Shown: positions 1 through 6,677 of the stretch, in pieces | Layout of the letters: each line of letters starts with the position of its first letter | Numbering within the stretch: the first letter of the stretch is position 1 | From: JAUSIK01 sp964362915 | GTDB taxonomy: Archaea; Nanobdellota; Nanobdellia; Pacearchaeales; GW2011-AR1 | Assembly (NCBI GenBank): GCA_964362915.1 | Contig: CAYIGH010000017.1 | Coordinates: 1 to 18,833 of the forward strand | DNA: 18,833 nt | Reading direction: 5' to 3' | Translations under genes and position numbers: made by a program | Notes under the pieces: model-generated | Told to the model about the DNA's origin: nothing | The model's input: only the letters and a program-made list of their open reading frames with translations | Databases searched by the model: none

Positions 1-63
1 ATGAACAATTAAAATGGCATATTATTAAAAAACGAAATAATATTAGGACTCAACACTCAAAAA

Positions 64-468
64 CTAATATCCTTCAACTTCCAATTCTTTAATTCTTTCA
101 AAATGTTTAACATTTCTTGTTATTAATTTCTCCCCATTTTGTTTTGCAATAACCCCAATCATAATATCCTCTATATCAATCTTTTCTCCCATATTAATTA
201 AATCAGCTTTCATCTCCCCTATTTCAATAGCACAGTTCTTGTCAAAATTTAATATGGGAAATGAAGAGAACAGCTTGTTTATTTTATCTTTCTCATTTTC
301 TCGAACATTAGGAATATTTTGATCTAGGTAAAGACCACGAATTACCTTTATAATAGCGGGAGAAGGTATTTTAATTATTTCATCTTTTCCGCATTTTATC
401 TTTAATTGTTCCAAATCAAGTCTTTTCCTCAAAATATCTATAATAGCAGAACTATCTAAACACACCAT
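64..468 (-). CDS. vapC: PIN-domain toxin of a VapBC pair (possibly inactive)
   Basis: This 134-aa protein has the layout of a VapC ribonuclease, a Mg-dependent PIN-domain toxin that cuts tRNA or rRNA when released from its antitoxin. It starts MVCLDSSAIIDIL with the first metal-binding acid at D5. A later IDIEDIMIGVIA block supplies D101, and LITRNVKHFERI is the usual C-terminal strand. The second conserved acid of the family normally sits in a motif such as YELLRG; here the matching stretch reads IIKVIRGLY, with Lys41 where Glu is expected. That substitution is read by eye and would be expected to weaken metal binding. The start codon overlaps the antitoxin stop by one base (TAATG), so the two are translationally coupled. 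The family call is firm; activity is doubtful. Confidence 0.85.
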   Translation of the reverse strand: MVCLDSSAIIDILRKRLDLEQLKIKCGKDEIIKIPSPAIIKVIRGLYLDQNIPNVRENEKDKINKLFSSFPILNFDKNCAIEIGEMKADLINMGEKIDIEDIMIGVIAKQNGEKLITRNVKHFERIKELEVEGY

Positions 469-728
469 TACTGATTAAACTCCTTTCTTAACCTTTCTAT
501 CCTTTTTTTATGCATCTCTCTATGTAATTTTCTCGTTTCAATAATACTTTTCTCTAAAGCATCACCAGCTTCCTTGGATAAAATGCCATAAAACTCTCTT
601 AGTTTATGAAAATTACCTTTTTTTCCCATTTCTCTGACTATAACTTTAGAAAAACTATCATTTTCTTTCTTATTTCTCTCTAAAATCCTATATGCCTCTT
701 CTGTTATGGAAATATTCTTGGTCGCCAT
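468..728 (-). CDS. vapB: VapB-type antitoxin (DUF217-like)
   Basis: The product, read from the internal ATG as MATKNISITEEAYRILERNK, is 86 aa and resembles archaeal DUF217 antitoxins: a short N-terminal beta strand and helix for DNA binding, then a charged helix (MHKKRIERLRKEF) that would wrap the PIN toxin. A longer reading from base 746 adds only MWVCVC. I reject it because the TATA-like box near 756 lies about 28 bases before the ATG at 728, which fits a leaderless transcript starting there. It is the promoter-proximal gene of the pair, as usual for type II modules, where the antitoxin or the complex represses its own promoter. Its target specificity cannot be read from the sequence. Confidence 0.8.
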   Translation of the reverse strand: MATKNISITEEAYRILERNKKENDSFSKVIVREMGKKGNFHKLREFYGILSKEAGDALEKSIIETRKLHREMHKKRIERLRKEFNQ

Positions 729-751
729 ACACACACATACCCACACACATT

Positions 752-762
752 CATATATTTTT
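752..762 (-). promoter_or_regulatory. TATA box of the vapBC pair
   Basis: On the minus strand the sequence reads AAAAATATATGA, centred about 28 bases before the vapB ATG at 728. This is the archaeal spacing for a transcript starting at or next to the start codon. A run of alternating CA/GT lies between the box and the gene. Confidence 0.5.
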
Positions 763-769
763 CATTTAA

Positions 770-901
770 GGCGACAAGAATTCCACTAATCTCGGACCTC
801 GCAGAGTTGAGCTGACAGAGGAGATTGTCCCTCCTGATGGAAGCCCCCACCTTCCTGAGCTGTGTTGTTTATTAGGAGTCATACAACACAGCAATACATA
901 A
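770..901 (+). pseudogene. Relic of the C-terminal tail of an IS605-type TnpB
   Basis: This stretch is clearly more GC-rich than its surroundings. Read in one frame from just after the TAA at 767-769 it gives STNLGPRRVELT, then EEIVPPDGSPHLPEL, and ends at TAA 899-901. The Pro/Gly/Ser-rich tail and the underlying bases (GGAAGCCCCCACC) resemble the 3' end of IS200/IS605 tnpB genes, where coding tail, right end and omega-RNA scaffold overlap. There is no start codon, and the whole catalytic part of TnpB is missing, so it is a decayed fragment. Identification is by recall of the family's tail; a structured RNA unrelated to TnpB is the main alternative. Confidence 0.45.
859..892 (+). repeat. Perfect 10-bp hairpin at the end of the TnpB relic
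   Basis: GCTGTGTTGT at 859-868 is exactly complementary to ACAACACAGC at 883-892, with a 14-base loop. It lies at the 3' edge of the TnpB-like relic, where an IS605-type right-end hairpin would be expected. It could also act as a transcript end. Confidence 0.6.
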
Positions 902-907
902 ACAAGG

Positions 908-915
908 CTTAAATA
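908..915 (+). promoter_or_regulatory. TATA box of the 64-aa membrane protein gene
   Basis: CTTAAATA is centred 27 bases before the ATG at 939, the spacing of a leaderless archaeal promoter. It supports this small ORF being a real gene. Confidence 0.5.
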
Positions 916-938
916 GATAATAAAAGTGTTTTACTATC

Positions 939-1133
939 ATGAAAAAGCAGACTCTTGCAATTATTTGCCTGTTAATATTAGCCATAATTTTGGCTTACAT
1001 TTTATTTTATGATATAATTCTTGAAGTTATAACAGGAAAAGTATCCCATGAAAATATTCTATTCACAGACCGCCCAGGCCATTTGGCAAATAAGTCCTAT
1101 ATAGATGGAGAGACATTTATCTTGAGATCTTGA
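939..1133 (+). CDS. Small single-helix membrane protein, unrecognised
   Basis: A 64-aa product with a positively charged start (MKKQ), one hydrophobic helix at about residues 5-28 (LAIICLLILAIILAYILFYD), then a short polar tail with ITGKVSHENILF. The orientation suggests a membrane-anchored or exported peptide with the C-terminal 35 residues outside. I do not recognise a family, though short proteins with one helix followed by a TGKV-like stretch are common in DPANN genomes (recall only). A TATA box at the right distance supports expression. It stands alone between the TnpB relic and the convergent infB gene. Confidence 0.55.
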   Translation: MKKQTLAIICLLILAIILAYILFYDIILEVITGKVSHENILFTDRPGHLANKSYIDGETFILRS

Positions 1134-1155
1134 ATTTAATAACATTAATCTTGAA

Positions 1156-2886
1156 TCACTCAAGTTTCTCCAGCTCTCCAACCTCTCTCAAAATACTCTT
1201 CTCCTTGGAAGAAAGCAAATCCTCATTTTCCCTGAATTTTTTCATTCCGCCCTTGCTTATATAAGAATACAAATATTTAATTTCCTTCAAGCGACGTTCA
1301 AAGTTCACTCCAGGAAGTGAAATAGCTAATTCATCACCTTCAAAAGCTTCGTTCACGCTTTCCTTCTCTCTTTGAAGACTCTTTACACGAGCCGCTTCCT
1401 CTCCTTTATCGTCAATCAAAGGCAGTCCAACTCTAACTTTCCCTCCTAAAACCCTAATTCCAAAAATAGCAGGGTTAGAATTCCTAAAAATAAATTTAGG
1501 TAAAATTTCCAATTTGCAAATTGTCTCCATTTCCATTAATCTCTCCTTTTCTATATTTTCAGATCTGGCTTTCCTCCATACCTGCAAATCCTCGATTAAT
1601 TTATAAACAACCTCGCCAGTTAGCACTTTCACGTTTCCTAATTCCAAGCCCTCGTCCAAGGCAACATTAAAGCCGACAATAATTGCATCTAAAGGGTCAA
1701 TATCTAAATTTGCTTTAGCAGAAACAATATCGCCCTTGCTTATTGGCCCAATTCCTGCCTTCACAATCTGAATATTTTCCTGTCTTAAAAGATGCATCAA
1801 AGCATCCAAGCTCCCTAAAGATTCTGCCTTTACAATAACTCCTCTTTTATCCAGTTCCATAGCCCCAGATATCTCTTTCTTAAAAGCCTTTTTTAACTCT
1901 TCAAGATTATTATCCAATCTCTGAAAAGGCATTCCTGGAAGAACTCCTTCTTTATTAGTTAAATGTATCCTAACCCCTGATGCCGCACTTACACTCTTTG
2001 CAGATTTATACTTAATAGATAAAGGCTCAATCTCTTCTAAAGCCCTTATTTTAGAAACAATAGGCTCAGAAAAGCTGGCAATTGCAATTTCATCTCCCAC
2101 ATTCAAAGCCCCATCATACAAAATTGATTCAGCATAATCAACAGCTTTCTCTTTTTTTATTTCCAAAATAACCCCCTTTGCTGCATCAGAAACTTTAAGT
2201 CTTTCCTTCAAAAATTTTTGGCACAATCCACATAAGACAAATAACAACTCAGAAATACCCTCTCCTGTTTTGGCAGAGCATGGAACAATAGCAATTTTCT
2301 TAGTGAAATCGTCTATTTCATAATACAATGCAGAATCAAATCCATGTGCATTTAATGCACCTTGAAATGTTAATAGTGCTTCTTGAAATTCTTGAGCAAC
2401 ATTTATTGCCTGAGTCTCTACAGAATCTTTTAAATCTCCCTGCTTTTTCCATCCAGAGATAGTATCTAACTTATTCAATGCAATTAGAAAAGGAGTTTTA
2501 TAGGTTTTTAGAATTTGCAGAACTTCTGCTGTTTGCGGCTTAATTCCTTCTTTTATAGAAATAACCAAAATCGCCAAATCAGCTAAACTTCCTCCCCTCT
2601 TCCTTAAATTTGTAAAAGCAGCATGTCCTGGAGTATCAATAAACAAAAATCCTGGAATCTCCAATCTTATGCCTTTAGCTTCAATTAAGGGGCATTTGCT
2701 CCTAATTTTTTCTAATGGAAATTTTGTATAAGATATCTTTTGTGTAATTCCTCCAGATTCTTTTTTTTGGACAGAAGTTCCTCTAAAACAATCTAGAATT
2801 GAAGTTTTCCCATGATCCACATGACCGACTACTGTGACGATAGGTGAACGTAATTTTCCTAATTCTATTTTCCTTTCTCTGTTCAT
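1156..2886 (-). CDS. infB: Translation initiation factor a/eIF5B (archaeal IF2)
   Basis: A 576-aa GTPase that joins the ribosomal subunits and helps place initiator tRNA. The G domain shows G1 GHVDHGKT (21-28), G3 DTPGH (84-88), G4 NKLD (138-141) and G5 SAKTGEG (204-210). The PFLIALNKLDTISGW stretch and compact N-terminus are typical of the archaeal/eukaryotic form rather than bacterial IF2. After domain II come the linker and domain IV, with RVKSLQREKESVNEAFEGDE near the C-terminus. Length is slightly under the roughly 600 aa usual for archaea. The start is chosen at MNRERK because GAGGAAAGG (2890-2898, minus strand) lies just upstream as a Shine-Dalgarno site, with a TATA box near 2926. It appears intact. 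Confidence 0.97.
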   Translation of the reverse strand: MNRERKIELGKLRSPIVTVVGHVDHGKTSILDCFRGTSVQKKESGGITQKISYTKFPLEKIRSKCPLIEAKGIRLEIPGFLFIDTPGHAAFTNLRKRGGSLADLAILVISIKEGIKPQTAEVLQILKTYKTPFLIALNKLDTISGWKKQGDLKDSVETQAINVAQEFQEALLTFQGALNAHGFDSALYYEIDDFTKKIAIVPCSAKTGEGISELLFVLCGLCQKFLKERLKVSDAAKGVILEIKKEKAVDYAESILYDGALNVGDEIAIASFSEPIVSKIRALEEIEPLSIKYKSAKSVSAASGVRIHLTNKEGVLPGMPFQRLDNNLEELKKAFKKEISGAMELDKRGVIVKAESLGSLDALMHLLRQENIQIVKAGIGPISKGDIVSAKANLDIDPLDAIIVGFNVALDEGLELGNVKVLTGEVVYKLIEDLQVWRKARSENIEKERLMEMETICKLEILPKFIFRNSNPAIFGIRVLGGKVRVGLPLIDDKGEEAARVKSLQREKESVNEAFEGDELAISLPGVNFERRLKEIKYLYSYISKGGMKKFRENEDLLSSKEKSILREVGELEKLE

Positions 2887-2920
2887 TTTCCTTTCCTCGC
2901 ATATCTCATCTATTACAAAG

Positions 2921-2932
2921 CTATTTAAAAAA
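2921..2932. promoter_or_regulatory. AT-rich TATA box that may serve both strands
   Basis: CTATTTAAAAAA lies 40 bases upstream of infB on the minus strand, leaving a leader that holds its Shine-Dalgarno site. It also lies 27 bases before the ATG at 2953 on the plus strand, the spacing for a leaderless gene. Use in both directions is inference. Confidence 0.4.
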
Positions 2933-2952
2933 CTAGTGTTTTTTAGAAAAAT

Positions 2953-3136
2953 ATGAAAAAACCCATAATAGACTGGAAAGCTTGTAAAAAATATCTAAGA
3001 TATATATCAAAATATAGAAGATTCGCTAAGAAATAAAATAGACAGTATATATGATAAAGAAAAAATGATATTGCAACCATCAAAATATCATTATGTAATT
3101 AAGCCAATCTATCAAAATTTTACAGAAACAAGCTAA
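2953..3136 (+). pseudogene. Possible small gene broken by a frameshift
   Basis: From a well-placed TATA box an ORF starts MKKPIIDWKACKKYLRYISK and stops at 3036 after 27 codons. A second frame takes over across this point, reads DKEKMILQPSKYHYVIKP and ends at 3136. Joined, the two would encode a Lys-rich peptide of roughly 55 aa. This may be one small gene with an indel near 3015-3030 or two chance ORFs in AT-rich DNA. No family is recognised. With the next entry it accounts for most of the 410-base gap between infB and the PC4-like gene. Confidence 0.25.
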
Positions 3137-3142
3137 ACTCTA

Positions 3143-3194
3143 AAAGGGGGGGAATTAGCAGAGAGTTGAGAAGCATTCCACTATTGCCCCCTTT
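3143..3194. repeat. GC-rich two-stage hairpin in a long spacer
   Basis: AAAGGGGG (3143-3150) pairs with CCCCCTTT (3187-3194), and directly inside it GGAAT (3151-3155) pairs with ATTCC (3175-3179). The run of seven G residues is striking in such an AT-rich region. It may be a transcription terminator, a small structured RNA, or the end of a vanished insertion sequence. The remaining spacer to 3296 is AT-rich with nothing else recognisable. Confidence 0.5.
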
Positions 3195-3296
3195 CGAGCA
3201 AAAAGAGGTGAATTATATTATATAGATTATTATATTTAAGACTTATGAAAGAAAAATATGAAATTTATCTCTATTCTTCATTAAAAATCTTTAAGA

Positions 3297-3653
3297 TCAA
3301 AACTCTTCTTCGCCAATATCTTCTGTTCCGCTATTGCTAGAAACAGGTTTAGGGCTTTTTCCTTTTGCCTTAGAATCATTATTTTCTTTTAAAGTCATGT
3401 TCCCGGAATTTGCCGCTTTAGTTAATTCTTCAATACCCTCCATTAAATCCTTCTCATTTATAGAGTTGATCGCCTCTTTGAAAGATTTAAAATGCTCAAC
3501 AGGAATTCTTGTACCAGCTTTCGTGAAACCTGTATATCTCTCTCCTCTAACAAACTCTCTTATAGTAACACCCCTCCTTCCTCCAAAATCATCTATTCTA
3601 ATAACTATATCTGTATCCGCGTTCTTTGGAATCCTGTCAATATCTTTTTCCAT
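3297..3653 (-). CDS. PC4/p15-like ssDNA-binding protein with an acidic tail
   Basis: The 118-aa product has a central stretch matching the transcriptional coactivator PC4 (p15) fold: DIVIRIDDFGGRRGVTIREF, then RGERYTGFTKAGTRIPVEHFKSFKEAI (about residues 15-65). In this family a beta sheet with basic residues binds single-stranded DNA and a helix forms the dimer. The C-terminal third (about 85-118) is low-complexity, rich in Ser, Lys and Pro, and ends in the acidic GTEDIGEEEF, as in many archaeal ssDNA-binding proteins. An overlapping ORF on the other strand (3334-3669) is rejected because it lacks family features. The gene diverges from pyrD across a 46-base gap with one shared TATA box. A role in transcription or ssDNA protection is inferred from the family. 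Confidence 0.75.
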   Translation of the reverse strand: MEKDIDRIPKNADTDIVIRIDDFGGRRGVTIREFVRGERYTGFTKAGTRIPVEHFKSFKEAINSINEKDLMEGIEELTKAANSGNMTLKENNDSKAKGKSPKPVSSNSGTEDIGEEEF

Positions 3654-3670
3654 GCTTCAGCACAGATAAC

Positions 3671-3683
3671 TTTATATTTAAAC
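3671..3683. promoter_or_regulatory. Single TATA box midway between two divergent genes
   Basis: TTTATATTTAAAC is centred at about 3677. The divergent ATGs are at 3653 and 3700, so the box is about 23-24 bases from both. Both genes would give leaderless transcripts from one TATA element, chosen by orientation. Confidence 0.55.
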
Positions 3684-3699
3684 TTTCTCATTCTGTAAT

Positions 3700-4725
3700 A
3701 TGAGTTTAGAAAGATTAATTTATAGCTATCTTCTAAAACTCGATCCAGAAAAAGCACATAATTTAGGAAAATTAGGGATAAAATACAAATTTTTTGCTCA
3801 AGGGCCCTATATTACAGAAAATAAACCAAATTTATTCTGCTATGAAATAAACAACCCACTTGGATTAGCTGCAGGATTTGATAAAAATGGCCAGATTTCA
3901 GATCAGATCATAGATTATGGTTTTGCTTGGGACGAGGTCGGAAGCATCTCATTTTATGGAAGCAGAGGAAATGAAAAGCCCCGTTTATTTAGATTGGAAG
4001 AAGGTCTTTTGAATAGAATGGGACTAAATGGAGATCCAGCATATAAAATAATAGAAAGATTGCAAAATGCAAAAAAACCCTTTGCAGTAAATATTACAAA
4101 AAGTCCTGATGATAGAATAGTTGGAGATGCAGCAGTAGAAGACATAAGAAAAACTTACAGTTTAATAAAAAATGGCTTAGAACCATTGAACAAACTTATT
4201 TACGTAGCACTTAATCTTAGCTGTCTTAATACTAGAGACGGAAAAACATTCGAAGATCCAAAAAATCTAAAATATCTTCTAGAATCCATAAGAGAGATAA
4301 AGGGAAAAAGACCATTGTTAATTAAACTCTCTCCAAGTCTTGAATATGGGCGATTAACGAAAATAGTTGAAATATCAGATGACCAAATAGATGGCTATAT
4401 TTGCGGAAATACTCTGCCCTTTGTTCACGGGAATTATGGAAGAGGCGGACTAAGTGGCAAATTATTAAGAGAGCGCACTGGAAAGTTAATTAAAACTATT
4501 AATATTATCACAACAAAAACAATAATAGCCTGTGGAGGTATAACAACTGGAAAAGATATATTGTTAAGTCAATTAGACGGCGCAGACTTTTTCCAAGTAT
4601 TCACCGGCTTTGTCTGCGGAAACTCTAATTCAGGCCCTTCATTTGCCCATAAGGTTTTAAATGAATATTACCAATTAAAGAGGCAATTGATAAAAAATGA
4701 AGCAGTTAAAAATCGGCAATATTAA
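3700..4725 (+). CDS. pyrD: Dihydroorotate dehydrogenase, class 2-like with a catalytic Cys
   Basis: A 341-aa FMN enzyme that oxidises dihydroorotate to orotate in pyrimidine synthesis. Class 2 features are the N-terminal segment with LLKLDPEKAHNLGKLG, which in quinone-linked enzymes packs on the membrane, then NPLGLAAGFDKNG, GRGGLSGKLL, IIACGGITTGKD and FFQVFTGF for FMN binding. The catalytic block reads ALNLSCLNTRDG: Asn172, then Cys175 and Leu176. Class 2 enzymes normally have Ser175 and Pro176 (SSPNT), while Cys is the base of the soluble class 1 enzymes. This mixed signature makes the electron acceptor uncertain. The first of a two-gene operon; its 3' end overlaps dus by 29 bases. Confidence 0.9.
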   Translation: MSLERLIYSYLLKLDPEKAHNLGKLGIKYKFFAQGPYITENKPNLFCYEINNPLGLAAGFDKNGQISDQIIDYGFAWDEVGSISFYGSRGNEKPRLFRLEEGLLNRMGLNGDPAYKIIERLQNAKKPFAVNITKSPDDRIVGDAAVEDIRKTYSLIKNGLEPLNKLIYVALNLSCLNTRDGKTFEDPKNLKYLLESIREIKGKRPLLIKLSPSLEYGRLTKIVEISDDQIDGYICGNTLPFVHGNYGRGGLSGKLLRERTGKLIKTINIITTKTIIACGGITTGKDILLSQLDGADFFQVFTGFVCGNSNSGPSFAHKVLNEYYQLKRQLIKNEAVKNRQY

Positions 4726-5626
4726 ACTGAAAAATCCTCTTTTTCTAGCGCCTATGGTGGACGTTACAGATTTGCCTCATAGATTAATATGCAGGAAAGC
4801 AGGAGCAGCTATGGCCTATACAGAAATGCTTTACATTTCATCAATATTGCATAAAAACAAGCATACTCAGAACCTAATGAAAACAACGAAAGAAGATGCT
4901 CCTTTAGGAATTCAGATAGCAGGCAATTCTGCAGAAGAATTCAAGAAATTTATTCCATATGCAAAAAAATATGATTTAACAGATATAAACTGCGGCTGTC
5001 CATCAATAAAAATAACAGGCAATCAATCTGGTTCTTATCTTCTAAAAAATCCGGAAAAAATAGGGAAAATGATAAGAACTCTAAAACAAGCAGGTCTTAC
5101 AGTAACTGCAAAAATTCGTTTAGGATTTAAAAAAAATAATGTATTAAAAGTTTCAAAGGAAATTGAAAAAGCCGGAGCAGACGCATTAACCTTGCATGCA
5201 AGACTGGCAATTCACGGCAGGTCAGTTCCAGCTGATTGGAATTGGATAAAAAAAGTAAAAAAATCAATTGGTATTCCTGTTATAGGCAACGGAGATATTT
5301 TTTCCGGCAAAGATGCTGAAAAAATGCTGGAAATTGCAGACGGAGCAATGCTTGCAAGAGCAGCAATCGGCGATCCGTTAATATTTCAAAGAATTCTAAA
5401 ATATCTAAAAACGAAAAAAGAGCCAAAATTCAATTTTAAACAAAACATAAAACTCTTTCAAGAATATCTAGCACTGGAAAAAAAATATTCTTTGGTAGAT
5501 ATTCCCAGAATAAAATACCTCGGCTCAAATTTCATAAAGAATATTCATGGTGCTTCTAGTCTAAGAAATCAATTAATACAATTAAAATCTTTTGGTGAAA
5601 TTGAAAGATTTATAAAACGCCTATAA
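4697..5626 (+). CDS. dus: tRNA-dihydrouridine synthase
   Basis: A 309-aa FMN-dependent TIM-barrel enzyme reducing uridine to dihydrouridine in tRNA. The sequence shows PLFLAPMVDVTDLPHR (14-29, FMN phosphate and substrate region), the catalytic INCGCP with Cys101 as the general acid, TAKIRLGF with Lys139, LHARL with His167 and PVIGNGDI for FMN binding. The C-terminal helical domain is present, ending FGEIERFIKRL. The start at 4697 lies inside the end of pyrD (29-base overlap), and MKQLKIGNIKLKNPLFLAPM is the standard family start, so the overlap is real and implies co-translation. Both enzymes bind FMN, but coupling beyond a shared transcript is not evident. The exact uridine target cannot be told from sequence. 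Confidence 0.93.
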   Translation: MKQLKIGNIKLKNPLFLAPMVDVTDLPHRLICRKAGAAMAYTEMLYISSILHKNKHTQNLMKTTKEDAPLGIQIAGNSAEEFKKFIPYAKKYDLTDINCGCPSIKITGNQSGSYLLKNPEKIGKMIRTLKQAGLTVTAKIRLGFKKNNVLKVSKEIEKAGADALTLHARLAIHGRSVPADWNWIKKVKKSIGIPVIGNGDIFSGKDAEKMLEIADGAMLARAAIGDPLIFQRILKYLKTKKEPKFNFKQNIKLFQEYLALEKKYSLVDIPRIKYLGSNFIKNIHGASSLRNQLIQLKSFGEIERFIKRL

Positions 5627-5699
5627 GAATATAAAAATCCAATAAAATTAATCTTCTTTATAAAATATTTCCATTATTTTATATCTTAATTCACTATAA

Positions 5700-5957
5700 T
5701 TACCTATTAGACCATACCTCAAGAGGAATATCAATCAACTCCTCTATTCCAAAATGTTCAATGTAGATTCTTCTTTGAAGGGAGTTTCCCCTAATTATTT
5801 CCTTCATCATTTCTTTTTTCATATATGCATCAAACTCACGAAGCTGGCATTCTTTTTCATATTTTTTGTAGGCGAGATAGCCTGCACGTACTGAAGTGAG
5901 AGCCGCAGCTATTCCTAGACTCCAGACTATTCCTTGTTTTATTTCTCTGCGCATCAT
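5700..5957 (-). CDS. Small membrane-anchored protein, unrecognised
   Basis: An 85-aa product with a basic start (MMRREIKQG), one hydrophobic helix at about residues 8-27 (IVWSLGIAAALTSVRAGYLA), then a charged, probably cytoplasmic helix (YKKYEKECQLREFDAYMKKE) and a C-terminal part ending FGIEELIDIPLEVWSNR. GAAGG just before the start (minus strand) is a Shine-Dalgarno site. The second Met is an equally possible start. It is convergent with dus and divergent from the PH-domain gene. No family is recognised; nothing in it suggests catalysis. Confidence 0.55.
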   Translation of the reverse strand: MMRREIKQGIVWSLGIAAALTSVRAGYLAYKKYEKECQLREFDAYMKKEMMKEIIRGNSLQRRIYIEHFGIEELIDIPLEVWSNR

Positions 5958-6070
5958 TTTCCTTCTTTGTTAGACACTAAATACAAATATCTTTCTTTAT
6001 CAGCATGTCTTCTTCTATAAAGCCAAATCCTGTATATTCTTGCTTCCATTATTGATGTATAAAAAACAAA

Positions 6071-6081
6071 CTATTTATAAA
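6071..6081 (+). promoter_or_regulatory. TATA box of the PH-domain gene
   Basis: CTATTTATAAA is centred about 27 bases before the ATG at 6103, giving a leaderless transcript. The gap from 5958 to 6070 holds no supported gene. Confidence 0.55.
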
Positions 6082-6102
6082 GTTTCATTTTCTATTTAGG
6101 AT

Positions 6103-6639
6103 ATGGCTCAAAACATGCTTCATCCAGGAGCGAGATGGTTGTTTAGAATAAATGCTTATTTTTCTCTTCTTATACCTATATTTTTTATATCAATATGGGC
6201 ATCAACATTTTTACTTGCTAAACTAACAAAAATAACTCTAGGGATAGATCTCTTAACTAACGTTATTCTAATAATAATATTGATGATAATTATAATTATA
6301 ATCTTTGGAGAGATTTATGCTAGAATGGCATATAATAGATGGTTCTATGAATTTACGCATAATGGATTAAGAACAGAAAGAGGTATAATCTGGAAAAAAT
6401 ATAATAATGTTCCTTATGAAAGAATACAAAATGTTGACATTACCCGTGGAATTCTCGCAAGGATTTTAGGTTTTTCCACAATAAATATCCAAACAGCAGG
6501 TTATTCTGCAACTTATGGAAGATACCCTAAAATGCATAGCGAAGGTTACATTCCGGCAGTTAGCATAGAGGGCGCTGATAAAATTAGAGATTATGTTTTA
6601 GGAAGAGTCAGTAAACATCACAAAAGCCAAGGATTATAA
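6103..6639 (+). CDS. PH domain-containing membrane protein (bPH2, YdbS-like)
   Basis: A 178-aa protein with two hydrophobic helices, about residues 19-41 (LLIPIFFISIWAS) and 50-72 (very Ile-rich), followed by a bacterial-type pleckstrin-homology domain. The domain start is marked by FTHNGLRTERGIIWKKYNNV, and its core reads PYERIQNVDITRGILARILG followed by STINIQTAG, which is diagnostic for the bPH2/YdbS family. In other organisms these proteins sit in the membrane with the PH domain in the cytoplasm, often as pairs; the precise function is not known. It has its own promoter and is followed 38 bases later by cysS with a separate TATA box. No defects are visible. Confidence 0.8.
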   Translation: MAQNMLHPGARWLFRINAYFSLLIPIFFISIWASTFLLAKLTKITLGIDLLTNVILIIILMIIIIIIFGEIYARMAYNRWFYEFTHNGLRTERGIIWKKYNNVPYERIQNVDITRGILARILGFSTINIQTAGYSATYGRYPKMHSEGYIPAVSIEGADKIRDYVLGRVSKHHKSQGL

Positions 6640-6650
6640 ACAAAAAACCT

Positions 6651-6658
6651 TATAATCT
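6651..6658 (+). promoter_or_regulatory. TATA box of cysS
   Basis: TATAATCT is centred about 24-25 bases before the cysS ATG at 6678 in the 38-base gap after the PH gene. cysS therefore probably has its own leaderless transcript. Confidence 0.45.
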
Positions 6659-6677
6659 CTTTAATCTTCAAAAAATT

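Noticed and set aside
468..746. Longer vapB start at 746 (MWVCVC extension)
   Set aside because: TATA spacing and family N-terminus favour the ATG at 728; the extra residues come from a CA/GT repeat.
781..901. 6S-like or other stand-alone housekeeping RNA
   Set aside because: The GC-rich bases read cleanly as a TnpB-like protein tail, and 6S RNA is not known in archaea.
3334..3669. 111-aa plus-strand ORF opposite the PC4-like gene
   Set aside because: It mirrors the coding strand of the PC4-like gene, has no family features, and its extent is explained by that gene.
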